Below, in pieces: positions 1 to 13,520 of a stretch of DNA of 64,000 bases (positions are counted from its first letter, which is position 1; each line of letters begins with the position of its first letter). The stretch is taken from positions 4,151,338 through 4,215,337 of the forward strand of contig NC_088302.1 of NCBI RefSeq assembly GCF_032854445.1. The letters are read 5' to 3'. Below the pieces are notes generated by a model. The model saw only the letters and a list, made by a program, of their open reading frames with translations, did no database searches and was not told where the DNA came from. The position numbers and the translations under genes were made by a program. This DNA is from Liolophura sinensis. Lineage: Eukaryota; Mollusca; Polyplacophora; Chitonida; Chitonidae.

Positions 1-106
1 AGTGCAATTGTATGTGGTAAATAGCCTCAATTTCTAGTTCATGTAATTGTCTCAAATCAAGTGTGTATTGATGAATGAAGATGATTATGTCCTACATTAC
101 AGAGAC

Positions 107-1558
107 TGATTCACATGTGTATTGTGGAACAATGTTATAGGTATCTGCAGTCCACATGTGTTTTGTGGAACAATGTTATAGGTATCTGCAGTCCACATGT
201 GTATTGTGGAACTATGTTAGAGGGAAGTGCAGTCCACTTGTGTATTGTGGAACAATGTTATAAGTATCTGCAGTTCGCTTGTGTATTGTGGAACGACGTT
301 ATATGTATCTGCAGTCCACATGTGTAATGTGGAACAATGTTATAGGTATCTGCAGTCCACATGTGTTTTGTGGAACAGTGTTATAGGTATCTGCAGTCCA
401 CATGTGTATTGTGGAACTATGTTAGAGGTATCTGCAGTCCACATTTGTATTGTGGAACAACGTTATAGGTATCTGCAGTCCACTTGTGTATTGTGGAACA
501 ATGTTATAGGTATCTGTAGTCCACTTGTATATTGTGGAACAATGTTATAGGTATCTGCAGTTCGCTTGTGTATTGTGGAACGACGTTATATGTATCTGCA
601 GTCCACATGTGTAATGTGGAACAATGTTATAGGTATCTGCAGTCCACATGTGTTTTGTGGAACAATGTTATAGGTATCTGCAGTCCACATGTGTATTGTG
701 GAACTATGTTAGAGGGAAGTGCAGTCCACTTGTGTATTGTGGAACAATGTTATAAGTATCTGCAGTTCGCTTGTGTATTGTGGAACGACGTTATATGTAT
801 CTGCAGTCCACATGTGTAATGTGGAACAATGTTATAGGTATCTGCAGTCCACATGTGTTTTGTGGAACAATGTTATAGGTATCTGCAGTCCACATGTGTA
901 TTGTGGAACAATGTTACAGGGATGTACAGTCCACTTGTGTATTGTGGAACAATGTTATAGGTATCTGCAGTCCACATGTGTTGTGGAACAATGTTATAGG
1001 TATCTGCAGTCCACATGTGTATTGTGGAACAATGATATAGGTATCTGCAGTCCACATTTGTATTGTGGAACAATGTTATAGGTATCTGCAGTCCACATGT
1101 GTATTGTGGAACAATGTTATAGGTATCTGCAGTCCACATTTGTATTGTGGAACAACGTTATAGGTATCTGCAGTCCACTTGTGTATTGTGGAACAATGTT
1201 ATAGGTATCTGTAGTCCACTTGTATATTGTGGAACAATGTTATAGGTATCTGCAGTCCACATGTGTATTGTGGAACAACGTTATAGGTATCTGCAGTCCA
1301 CATTTGTATTGTGGAACAACGTTATAGGTATCTGCAGTCCACATGTGTATTGTGGAACAATGTTATAGGTATCTGCAGTCCACTTGTATATTGTGGAACA
1401 ATGTTATAGGTATCTGCAGTCCACTTGTGTATTGTGGAACAATGTTATAGGTATCTGCAGTCCACATTTGTATTGTGGAACAATGTTATAGGTATCTGCA
1501 GTCCACATGTGTATTGTGGAACAACGTTACAGGGATCTGCAGTCCACATGTGTATTGT
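107..1558. repeat. 41-bp minisatellite, about 35 copies
   Basis: Head-to-tail 41-bp unit with core TTGTGGAACAATGTTATAGG and TATCTGCAGTCCACATGTG. Variants (GGGAAGTGCAG, TTCGCTTGTG, TGTGTAATG) recur together at 221 and 713, a 492-bp (12 x 41) higher-order period. Plus-strand open frames in it are repeat by-products. Confidence 0.97.
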
Positions 1559-2260
1559 GATGTAATCTCTAGTTTTGTTGTCTGTAATCTGTGTAGGATT
1601 TATGGGGTACTTTGTGGATGTTTTTTTGGCTGTGCTCTTGTATAATGCTCATACCGACATTTTCATTGTTATTGTTTGAGGCTGCTTTCTCATTACTTGT
1701 ACATCTATCCAGATACAAGTAAACAAAAGACATTTTGTCACTGTGCCTGTGTTTACATTCCTTTAATGATTAAAAGATATCAGAAAAGCATGATGCATAA
1801 TGTCATGCAATGTTTTATGATGTCAAAGTTAAATGTAGAAGCTTATTCAGATTAAAATTTATTATTAAATGCATATTTTATTTCTGGAATGGTCTCGCAA
1901 AGACTGTATAAAAGTACTTCACTGCAGAAAATGCGCTGTATTTATAATATGCGTTACACAGAGTAGGTTCTTCATCTGAAATTGGAAATTTCTTCAGATC
2001 TGCATTTCTATGGCCAAAAGTAGGTTACTGTTGATTATTGGTTAAGTGAAAAGGAAGTAACCAACAGCAATGTTCCAGAGAAACATAAAATAGTTTCACC
2101 AATTGATGTATTGATTTGAATGGTGTTCAATGCCAATAAGATATATGCGTTATACTTAATGCCCATTTTATATCACTCCTGACGATGGCACAATAAAAAA
2201 CTGAAATATTTAGTTTTTCAGAGTTACACTGCTTATGTATTAATGACATAGTTAAGCAAG
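1559..2260. other. Gene-free AT-rich stretch
   Basis: Non-repetitive, AT-rich DNA. I see no exon, RNA gene or recognisable element in it. Confidence 0.6.
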
Positions 2261-2261
2261 G

Positions 2262-2700
2262 GTTTTTATACGCCCTCGCCATTAGGCGTAGTGTATTAGG
2301 TTATTGCAGTTTTGACCATTTGTACCTATTTGTATCTGGGCTATAACTCCAGCAGTTTTCTGCATAGTTTTAATTTTTGGTAGGATACATGGATGAGAAT
2401 GTCTCACAACTCAAATTTTCCATTTTCACAGTTGTCATGGTAACTAGATAGCCATTTTCCTTACATACACTATATAAATAGTTCTAATTTTTGGTGGATA
2501 TATAGATACATAGGTGACGATGTGTCACGACTCACATTAGTCCATTTTTTGCAGTTGTCATGATAACCAGATAGCCATTTTCCATATGTAAACTACACAA
2601 ATAGAAATGATCTCGTGTCTGGGCTACAACTTCAACTGTTTTCCGAATAAAGTTTGGATTTGAGGTGGACACCTTTATCCACTTGTGATGACGATTCCCC
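2262..2700. repeat. Dispersed-repeat-like segment with internal duplication
   Basis: The motif CAGTTGTCATGGTAACTAGA, followed by TAGCCATTTTCC, recurs with changes (CAGTTGTCATGATAACCAGA) about 128 bp later. 'TCTGGGCTA(T/C)AACT' occurs at about 2336 and 2620. This suggests a decayed element of two to three related modules. The family is not identified. Confidence 0.5.
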
Positions 2701-2760
2701 CCAGAGGTTATACTCACCACAGTGCTGCTGGTATTCTTGTATACATGTCAAACAATTGCA

Positions 2761-3492
2761 TTTGTTGGGGCATATGTAGTGTTCAACTGAACTCTTGTAG
2801 GGGCGTTTGTTGTGTTCAACTGAACTCTTGTTAGGGCGTATGTTGTGTTCAGCTGAACTCTTGTTGGGGCGTATGTTGTGTTCAACTGAACTCTTGTTAG
2901 GGCGTATGTAGTGTTCAGTCTGAACTCTTGTAGGGGCGTTTGTTGTGTTCAACTGAACTCTTGTTAGGGCGTATGTTGTGTTCAACTGAGTCTTGTTGGG
3001 GCGTGTGTTGTGTTCAGCTGAACTCTTGTTGGTGTGTACGTTGTGTTCAGCTGAACTCTTGTTGGGGCGTATGTTGTGTTCAGCTGAACTCTTGTTGGGC
3101 GTATGTTGTGTTCAACTGAACTCTTGTTAGGGCGTATGTTGTGTTCACTGAAGTCTTGTTGGGGCGTGTGTTGTGTTCAGCTGAACTCTTGTTGGGGCGT
3201 ATGTTGTGTTCAACTGAACTCTTGTTAGGGCGTATGTTGTGTTCAGCTGAACTCTTGTTGGGGCGTATGTTGTGTTCAACTGAACTCTTGTTAGGGCGTA
3301 TGTTGTGTTCAACTGAAGTCTTGTTGGGGCGTGTGTTGTGTTCAGCTGAACTCTTGTTGGGGCGTATGTTGTGTTCAACTGAACTCTTGTTGGGGCGTAT
3401 GTTGTGTTCAGCTGAACCCTTGTTGGGGCGTATGTTGTGTTCAACTGAACTCTTGTTAGGGCGTTTGTTGTGTTCAGCTGAACTCTTGTTCA
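2761..3492. repeat. 33-bp minisatellite, about 22 copies
   Basis: Unit CTCTTGTTGGGGCGTATG + TTGTGTTCAACTGAA (33 bp, 11 codons). The multiple-of-three period keeps frames open on both strands; the apparent Leu-rich peptide repeats are artefacts of the period. Confidence 0.97.
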
Positions 3493-6400
3493 CTTTTAGT
3501 ATGGTGGTCAGGTTTTTGGGTGCGGACTTGACAAATTAGGCCAGCAACCTTGCCAGGGCCATACCTACAAAACACTTGTGTGGACAGGATTAAAATTAGT
3601 TTATGAGTGTGTTGAAATGTACAGAATGACAGCGTGAAAAAGGGTCAGGAAATTTGGCTACGCAGTCAGGAGGTTGATGGTGAAGATCCGTTTACATATG
3701 GAGTTGTAGATGACACGTCCCCGTGACCTGTAGAATAGGTCAGTGTGTACATCTACTATTAATCGGGCAGCCTGTGGACACCTGAATGACCAGAGCAGAG
3801 ATGTTAGTCTGCCTCATTGATTTACCTTTTCTATGGTTACTTGGACTGACAGATGGTGTAGAGACTGAGGTCAACAGCTGGCATAAGGTGAAGCCTCTGC
3901 AAAACCCCTGGCTTATGGGCTAACAGTACTCCTCCATCAAATTGCTGCCATTGATTAAATAACGGCTACCAACTTACACACTTGCATGAAGCTCGCTCTA
4001 TTTCTGTAAATTTTGGAATAATGGGAGCATTTTTTTTGTTCTAATTTAAGAAAGATTTGTGTAGTATGATTTTTATTGAAAAATTTGAAAGAAAAAGGTT
4101 TCCTGTACTCATTTCACTTCATTTACCTTTCATGTTGGATGCATGTTATTCACGAGGGAAAATTTTGATATTTTGAAGATGAAAAATATACATTTGATGC
4201 ATTATCCTACATGTACTGTTCATTATTTACAGTTCTGTGATGTCACAAATAACATATTCAAATCATTGATGTTGATGAGTTTTAGTGGCAAGCCTGTCCG
4301 ATAGTTTTGTGGAGCTTAGCAGCGTGTACAGTTACATGTGTGTGGATTCAAATGGACCGTAGCCTGACAACGGTTAAAGCAGAGCACCTATAGCGTGACA
4401 TGCCTGTAATTGCTGGGATGATGCTATGCTTTCAGAACTGGTCGTCATGGTACTCACATCTACATGTAATGCTATGAGGGCTGCGTAAAGATAGAGAGCG
4501 ATCTGTGATTGATTTTCTTCACATGTGCTTTAAGAATTCATCCTTTAGAGGTGTTTAGATCTGTCAGAAAGTGGCACTGTGGTTCTAAATCATCTGAGGA
4601 AGGAAGGAAGGAGTGTTTATGAATCATACAACAAAAATACCCGTTCGTGAAACAATGCTGTATGAGGGTTTTATCATTTGATTACATCTGTTACCAGTGG
4701 CATGTACAGCCTGGTTAAGTTATGAAAGAAAAGTCTACATGCATATACATCTATGAAGCAGAATCCTGAAGCCAGAGCACGATTATCTTCAGTTCAATCC
4801 TGACTGCTTCCAGTGAAAGGTTACCTTTCAGCTGATGTGTCAAAACATGTCTGGTTTCAACACATTGTCAAGACTTTAAACATTGGTGTTTTTGAAATAT
4901 TTCAGACATCTATGAGCATGATGATAATTTACGGGTAGGGTGCCCTGTTTCGTGCCTGTTGGTTCACGCTTCTATGGGCCAGCATTGTACAGTATACTGG
5001 CCGATCTAGCCATGAGTGATTCAGGTGTCCTGTCTGGTGTCGGCTGTGTGATGCGTAAGTGAGGCAGCATTATAGAGTGTATAGGAATCTGGATATGAAC
5101 AGTTGAGATGTCTTGTCGGGTGTCTTCAGAGAGGCAGAATTATACCGTATGCTGGCCGATTCGGCGGTGAGAATTTCAGATGTCATGTCTGATGTTTGTA
5201 GCATGCTGATTCAGGATGGTAGCATTATACGGGATACTGGCTGACCTGTTCTGTCTAGTACAGACGTTGTGTCTGCAGCACAATGATTCAGTAAAAGAAC
5301 AGGAAAGAACAGCATCAAGACCATGAATTCTACTTTAAAACTGAACCAAAATATGTGGATGAGGTATTATATAGCCATGTGTTCAAATTCTCTTGAAATC
5401 TCACAATAAACTTACATAGGTGAATGTTCTGAACTAAAAAAAAAAAAATAGGAAAGCCTTAAAATATTTGATGTTGTGTTCGAGATTTTACAGTCAGAAT
5501 GGAGTAGATTAGAGGGTCTACGAGTCAACAGAACTCCTCTATTATTTATCCGCCTGATATCGCGAAGAGAACACGTAATCTTTGAACTTGCCTTTGGCTG
5601 TCCCACCCAGTGGATTACTCGACCAGGTGATATCGGGCATTAACCAACATTCCACAGCTAATCCCACCCAAACATGTTAGCCAGCTTATGCCTCTTGTGG
5701 ATTCTCACCTCAGATTTGAGGTTTGCCTTGCTAGGACGTACCTGGTCGGGATAATCCTTCCTTAAGAACTTTTAAACTTCATGTTTGTTTCTGTGTAAAA
5801 TTTGTTACAACAGGGGGCAATGATCTGTGAACTTTTGAAAAGTCAACCACTGAATTTCACAAGGTTCTAGCATTTAAGTCTTTTGATACACTTATAGAGA
5901 CAAGATTACAAATGCAGTTTTGGGGTTATGCTACATATAAAAATGTAAAATAACAATCTTTTATTAAGGCTGATTTTCTACCTACTAAGCCTGCATTAAG
6001 CTACATATTGTCCATAAGTTAGTGTCATTAAGGGAGTTTTGTGGGACACAAAAGTATGAATCATATTTTTAGGAGATTGTGTCAGATGTACGTCATTGAA
6101 TTCCAGTCACATGATGCACATGTACCAGTATGTTTCAAAACTAGTCAGATTTTAGGATGACTTCATCAGGATACTATAATGTAAATGTGAGGCATAAGTT
6201 TAGATTGATCAGAGTCTGTGTATCTCATTGACAGTTTTTCTCCTATATTTTCTATATCTCCGCCAATGTTTATTTGGCCAGAATAGGATCTCAGAATAGG
6301 ACACCTAAAGACATCCATCTGGCTAAACTTGTGGTTTGTGAGCAGGACAAATGGCTCAACTACGCCTACAATTCTATGCCAATATATTAACCTTATGTTA

Positions 6401-7643
6401 GATTAACTGTACAGTAATGTCTTCCCATAGGGTATGGAGAGGCAGTTAGTTGTTAATTTATTATGGGCCATTACCTCTGCATGTACATATAGTCCTTATT
6501 TAGCAGACTCTAGGTAGGCTGAATGCCTGTTACTATCTGGTAGACCTGCTGTCAAGTGCCATGATGGTGTAAGGATTGTTGTAGGCAGTCCTTGGTTTAT
6601 GTGATTTTGTATGCTATTTCCTCAATGCCTGACTGGGTATACTGTTGGTGTACTCTGTGTTATACTGGTCCTTTGTCCTGGGTTGCCTTAGGTGTTGGAG
6701 ACTGTGTGTGCCCTGTGTGCCATGTGTGAATTCTGCCCTGGGATGACTCAGATCTCCCGCCTACATACATGTATATGTAGATAGTCTACACCAAGATCAT
6801 GTTTAACTGCATTATCCCTGACTGAGAAGCTGTCTGGCTAACTTACAGTTCAGGGGACGGGGGTCCACATGTTCTGAGGTGGAAACGGACAGACAGGGAA
6901 ACCATAACAACCTGACCTCACTTCCTGAGTGTGACCTGACATAACAATGCGCAATGCGCAAGTTAGTTATGGATGAAATTTGTGGTCATTTAGGGTAATC
7001 ATAGGGTGGTGGCATTACTTAACAGATAAAGGGGGGAGGGGCATTAAAACATGTTGATGCTGCTGCAGGAGCAGTGTATGTGTTGGTGTATTTATGGATT
7101 ATATTCAGATAGCAACGTCCACTTTCTCTGTGCTTTTGAGGATATGACTGGTCTAAGTATTATATACTTTAACTTACTTTATAAAAAGTACTTTTTGTGT
7201 GTGAATAAATGTTTCATTTAGGTAGAATAGTTACAAAAAATGTAATAAAAATTCCAGCCATCAGATGATTTGTTAAGATAGCATACCTGATGTGTACAAA
7301 GATTATTACTGAGAAGGTCAGGTTGTGAACTCCGAGGTCACAGATGATTGAGTCCTAACCAGTGAGATCGTGGGGTGTAATATAGCTTTAATGGGATTGG
7401 CTGCGGCTGTAACTCGGGAGGTATAACAGACACACTCATGGGCGTTGTGAGAAATCGGTGTTTCATCAGGCATCTGACAACTTTTAGCACCCATATATAC
7501 CGCATGATGTAATTACAGTTAATAAGTAAGTAGATATGTTTGCAGTCTACCCTCCCCCACCCTCACCCGATGCAGTGTTGTGTGTCCACTTTGGCATGGA
7601 ACCAAGTAAAACAGGTTGATGATGTAGTTGTATCTGTGTCTTG
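3493..7643. other. Gene-free stretch with a decayed tandem repeat at 4975-5290
   Basis: No exon is recognisable. Around 4981, 5130 and 5220 three related segments recur ('AGCATTRTAC..TATACTGGCYGA' followed by 'TCAGRTGTC.TGTCT'), an old tandem repeat of roughly 100-150 bp. The rest looks like unique intergenic or intronic DNA. Confidence 0.5.
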
Positions 7644-7855
7644 GGATATGCTGACACTACAGGACATATTCACTTGCAAGTATCATGTCTTTGGATATAC
7701 TGACACTACAGGACATATTCACTTGCAAGTATCATGTCTTTGGATATACTGACACTACAGGACATATTCACTTGCAAGTATCATGTCTTTGGATATACTG
7801 ACACTACAGGACATATTCACTTGCAAGTATCATGTCTTTGGATATACTGACACTA
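7644..7855. repeat. 49-bp tandem repeat, 4.3 copies
   Basis: Unit GATATACTGACACTACAGGA + CATATTCACTTGCAAGTATC + ATGTCTTTG starts at 7644, 7693, 7742, 7791 and 7840. Copies are almost identical, so expansion is recent. Confidence 0.97.
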
Positions 7856-10800
7856 CAGCAGTCTAACAGCTGGTAGCTGGAGGATGTCAGAGGGGTGATG
7901 TTCTTCCTTAACTCTCAGCCCTGAACTTCCTGTTAGGATCCCTGACCAATATGATAACTGTTGACACACAAATGCAAATAAGGCAATTAAACTATGGTGT
8001 GTTATTAAGGTACAGTGAGTGATCATTGTTATGACTTGTAGCTTCATGTAGTGGAGAAGGTAATGCTGATTGTTGTAGCCATGTTTGTCCTATTACAGTC
8101 ACTGGCATGCCTCACAGCAGTACCTTAACAACTACTTTGTTTAGGATTCCAGTGGATAAATAGGCTGAGATGTTCATAAGTTTAGTTACAGTTCTAGTGT
8201 CAGATAAATGTTTGTGTGTCAGAGAAATTCCACAAGCAAAATGATGGTAAATGTCATTGACTTTGGCATTGGTCACACTATCCTTGACCTAGTTTACACC
8301 AAATTGCTTAAATCAAGCACAGTGTAGGTTGTGTATATATACATTTGATCTATATCAGTGCAATTTGACCTTGCATTATGATGATTTAATTTTCTGCGGT
8401 TTGCATTTGACCTAGATCACATGTTTGGCTTTATGTTTTAAATTGTCCAATAAGTGTATATAGATGTAGTACCTAGGTATTAACCTTGTTTTCATCTGTT
8501 TTTGTTGTACATTGTAGCCTTGCCTCATAACGCAACCAAATTTAACATGCACAGACTCAGGCCTGTGATAACCCGATGCCAGGCTAGCTTCGGGGGATAT
8601 GACTTATAGGACAGTGCTGAAATGCTTGAATCCTTAGGTAACACAAAATCTCATGCGTTTACAGTAAACTAACAGTGAGAAACCATTTGACAAAAAAAAT
8701 TTTCATCGATTAAGCTTCACTCAGTGTCAAAATCAGGAGCTGTAAGGTAGACTGTAGCCGTATATACTGTAGCCCTGGGTCATGTCGTTACAGCGCGCGA
8801 GGTAGCCTACAATGCTCACAGGGACCTGTCCCTGAAGGGGCATGCTATAGCCAGGTTACACTGTATTTCATTTTGTGAAGTTCAGCCATTATTTTTTGTT
8901 TATCTTTTTGATCCAGTGAATAGTGACTTCTGTAGCACGTGTATGCCTTTAGATTCTATATACATGTATATTGCATTATTTCCAAAGCAGTGTATTCTGC
9001 ATGACTCAGCTCAGCAAAACATAAAAAAATCAGCCCCTGTTGTAAATTTACATATTGTGTTTGACATTAAGTGAAGCTGTTCTCCACTTTTTTCACATAG
9101 GGTTGTGTTCAAGTACCATAGAGGTCATCCATTGATCTCACCTTGTCAAGGTCGTCCATTCAACACTTGCCTTAACCATGGATTAGCTGTAAGACTATGT
9201 TAAAAACAGGTGACAGCATAAGTTGTACTCTGAAGTGAAGTCTGACACATTTGGAGGAGTGAAAGTTGATGAAAAATCTGCGTTGATGACATAGGGGAAA
9301 AGGATGGTTTAGCAAATATGTGTACATGTATACAGTTTCATCATAAGACACGTTTGTCACGCAACCGCTTGAGGCATGTAAACAGTGCTCTCTACAGGTG
9401 GTACTGGTGTGTCTGCAATAACACAACTAAATCAAGACCCAATTTTATTATTCTCTGGTGCTGGTATTTTTTTAAGTGGACACCACCTGAATACTGATTT
9501 AATATATATTTTTTATCAAAATGTTTAAAACGTTCTCATTTATACTTGGCATAAAATCATTCTCTGGCCATAACATTTTCCCGATTCTCCCTATTTTTTG
9601 TCAATGTGTTTTGCAATTATGTTCTGCTCGACTTGTAAGCCCAAAACTTACATTTCATGTACGTGTGGCTTTGTTAAACGTATTTAAATTGGACTTGGAT
9701 TTTACGTTTTGGAGAGGTCTTTAGATCATACATCAACGTTACCTACTGTTTAGCCGATATCAGTCTTTTAGGATATATGCAGGTTGACATATTCTGACAT
9801 TCAGCCTAAATATGCATGTACTGTATAAGGGGGAAGTTTCTGCTGGAGTCTCATATGAGTGTGGTTTTGTTTTGATGAGACACACCGTTGAAAAACAAAA
9901 ATGAAGTGTAAATGTTTATTTGGTGTTGTATATATTTTATACGCATGTAATTGTCGATATCATGGTGGCATATGTTATATGTACACTCTGGTTGTTATCA
10001 TGTGCCTACAGATGCATGTAGTGTACAGTACAGATATATTCTTGTTGGGCCTGGAACTGAGGTATTCCTGGTATCCTTGTATGTTGTAAAACCAACACTG
10101 GGTGCTGTGCTAGTTATGCAGGTACAAAGTACATTTATGTATCTACGAAAAAAAAAAAAATGAAAGCATGTAAGCATATTTCTGTTTTTCATACAAATAT
10201 TTGGAGCTGTGCAGTGGAATGTTTATTGTGGCATCTAAGGAAGTACTCTGGAAATTAAAGACATATGGGTTCTGGTTGTGCCTATAAGGCCACTGCAAGA
10301 TTACTGTCAGTTTCTGCTGCCATAGTTTTGGAATTACACGTCTTACACGTAGACAGGCCTTTTATTATCTATGTGTGTAGAAAAGGAAAATCCTGGAAAA
10401 GTAGCCAGCTACATAACAAAGAATTAAAATAGGAGCATTGAAGATATACCAGAGCATCTCAAACCAAAAACATTATTTGTATACTTTATTGGGTGCATAG
10501 CATGGAGCAAGTTATATGGCAGAATCATGCTTGTTTAGTTCTAATATCATTATAAAAATTTTGTTGGTTGTTAATTACATTTAAGTCATTAGTGTTCTTT
10601 GGAACGAAACAAATACTTTAACAGTGTTGAAAATAGATGTCAGAGGGGCCTAAATTGAAGACAACCTTGATAAGATAAATAAATAAGAAATGAATTGCGT
10701 GTACTGTGGTACACGTCATCTGAAAGGGCAACCTGATGATTCATCTTTTATAAATGCTTTGAACTTTACAGTGCAGCTTGATAATTATATTTGTAAAAAC

Positions 10801-10927
10801 TTGTACAGAGGAGCACCTGTAGAAAGGTCAGTTTTAATAAGCAGACAGAGTGATCATTATTTTTAGCTGTGGATGAAATAATGGTGGAATCATGCTACTG
10901 TTTATCACCCATTAGTTGCAATATTTT
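7856..10927. other. Gene-free stretch
   Basis: Unique AT-rich DNA with poly-A runs (about 10148). No coding exon, RNA gene or clear element was recognised on either strand. Confidence 0.55.
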
Positions 10928-12835
10928 GATACTTGTACATATTGTTCGGGACAGCTTTGTGACAAGTTGCTTGTAGAACGGATGATACATGTACATATTG
11001 TTCGGGACAGCTTTGTGACAAGTTGCTTGTAGAACGGATGATACATGCACATATTGTTCGGGACAGCTTTGTGACAAGTTGCTTGTAGAACGGATGATAC
11101 ATGTACATATTGTTCGGGACAGCTTTGTGACAAGTTGCTTGTAGAACAGATGATACAGGTACATATTGTTCGGGACAGCTTTATGACAAGTTGCTTGTAG
11201 AACGGATGATACATGTACATATTGTTCGGGACAGCTTTGTGACAAGTTGCTTGTAGAACGGATGATACATGTACATATTGTTCGGGACAGCTTTGTGACA
11301 AGTTGCTTGTAGAACGGATGATACATGTACATATTGTTCGGGACAGCTTTGTGACAAGTTGCTTGTAGAACAGATGATACAGGTACATATTGTTCGGGAC
11401 AGCTTTGTGACAAGTTGCTTGTAGAACAGATGATACATGTACATATTGTTCGGGACAGCTTTGTGACAAGTTGCTTGTAGAACGGATGATACATGTACAT
11501 ATTGTTCGGGACAGCTTTGTGACAAGTTGCTTGTAGAACGGATGATACATGTACATATTGTTCGGGACAGCTTTGTGACAAGTTGCTTGTAGAACGGATG
11601 ATACAGGTACATATTGTTCGGGACAGCTTTGTGACAAGTTGCTTGTAGAACGGATGATACATGTACATATTGTTCGGGACAGCTTTGTGACAAGTTGCTT
11701 GTAGAACGGATGATACATGTACATATTGTTCGGGACAGCTTTGTGACAAGTTGCTTGTAGAACGGATGATACTTGTACATATTGTTCGGGACAGCTTTGT
11801 GACAAGTTGCTTGTAGAACGGATGATACATGTACATATTGTTCGGGACAGCTTTGTGACAAGTTGCTTGTAGAACAGATGATACAGGTACATATTGTTCG
11901 GGACAGCTTTATGACAAGTTGCTTGTAGAACGGATGATACATGTACATATTGTTCGGGACAGCTTTGTGACAAGTTGCTTGTAGAACAGATGATACATGT
12001 ACATATTGTTCGGGACAGCTTTGTGACAAGTTGCTTGTAGAACGGATGATACATGTACATATTGTTCGGGACAGCTTTGTGACAAGTTGCTTGTAGAACG
12101 GATGATACATGTACATATTGTTCGGGACAGCTTTGTGACAAGTTGCTTGTAGAACAGATGATACATGTACATATTGTTCGGGACAGCTTTGTGACAAGTT
12201 GCTTGTAGAACGGATGATACATGTACATATTGTTCGGGACATCTTTGTGACAAGTTGCTTGTAGAACGGATGATACATGTACATATTGTTCGGGACAGCT
12301 TTGTGACAAGTTGCTTGTAGAACAGATGATACAGGTACATATTGTTCGGGACAGCTTTGTGACAAGTTGCTTGTAGAACAGATGATACATGTACATATTG
12401 TTCGGGACAGCTTTGTGACAAGTTGCTTGTAGAACGGATGATACATGTACATATTGTTCGGGACAGCTTTGTGACAAGTTGCTTGTAGAACAGATGATAC
12501 ATGTACATATTGTTCGGGACAGCTTTGTGACAAGTTGCTTGTAGAACGGATGATACATGTACATATTGTTCGGGACAGCTTTGTGACAAGTTGCTTGTAG
12601 AACGGATGATACATGTACATATTGTTCGGGACAGCTTTGTGACAAGTTGCTTGTAGAACGGATGATACATGTACATATTGTTCGGGACAGCTTTGTGACA
12701 AGTTGCTTGTAGATACATGTACATATTGTTCGGGACAGCTTTGTGACAAGTTGCTTGTAGAACAGAAGATACATGTACATATTGTTCGGGACAGCTTTGT
12801 GACAAGTTGCTGGTAGATCAGATGATACATGTACA
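10928..12835. repeat. 56-bp minisatellite, about 34 copies
   Basis: Unit ATGATACATGTACATATTG + TTCGGGACAGCTTTGTGAC + AAGTTGCTTGTAGAACGG, nearly invariant. A variant unit (ACAGGTAC... plus CTTTATGAC) recurs 728 bp (13 units) apart at 11155 and 11883. One unit near 12710 has lost about 8 bp. The minus strand is stop-free in all three frames, giving open frames up to 646 codons (10912-12852) that simply cycle through the repeat. Confidence 0.98.
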
Positions 12836-12839
12836 TGTG

Positions 12840-13431
12840 TAGCTTGACACACTTTGTTTATTATAATTTATACATGAAGCTTGATAGTATTTATTATATC
12901 ATCTGAAGTTCCAAAAGCTGCCCCAGAGGATAACTATGGCTTCCACGTCTAGGCTTCAGGGGCCACTTTCACACAGATGTTGTACTTGTGCATTATAGCA
13001 CATATAGGACAATGGTACGTTAAATGTGACATACAAAATATCAGACGACAAATGTACGATAAAACAATGTTGTACGCCGCTTTGTGAAAGTGACTCCAAG
13101 TTTATTGTGTCATTCACATGTTCAGTGCTGTTATTGTGCAGAACATAATAGTCAGCTGTCATATGTTCGGTGATAGGCGTGTGGTTAGTGTGAAATTCCT
13201 CCCCTGACTTCATATGGCTGTCGTGTTGTTGTGGGTTGGTGTGACATTTAGGGTGACCATACCGTGGGCACACTCATAACAATGTTATGAGAGAAAACTT
13301 TCCAAACAGAGCAGTAAGATCAAGGGTCATGTATGTCCCAATTCAGCTATATGTATAGATAGAACATTACACTTACAGTAAAGTGATATCCTTGACTGAT
13401 TTGTGTTTTGGTTATGGTCGGTATGTTTTTT
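12840..13431. other. Gene-free stretch
   Basis: Unique sequence between the 56-bp array and the nested transposon cluster. No exon was recognised. Confidence 0.5.
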
Positions 13432-13520
13432 CTCTGGTCATAAGTGAGAAGGTCTGCCAGCAAGCTGCGGATAGTCCTGCCCGGTTTTCGCCCACCATAA
13501 TGCTGGCTGCCGTTGTGTAA

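Noticed and set aside
3080-3539. Leu-rich (LLLGRMLCSTE) repeat protein
   Set aside because: The 33-bp unit is a multiple of three, so frames stay open on both strands; no conserved leucine-rich-repeat motif and no start context.
10912-12852. 646-codon minus-strand open frame as a repeat protein gene
   Set aside because: It coincides with the 56-bp array, all three frames of the strand are open, and there is no non-repeat coding sequence, splice structure or homology.
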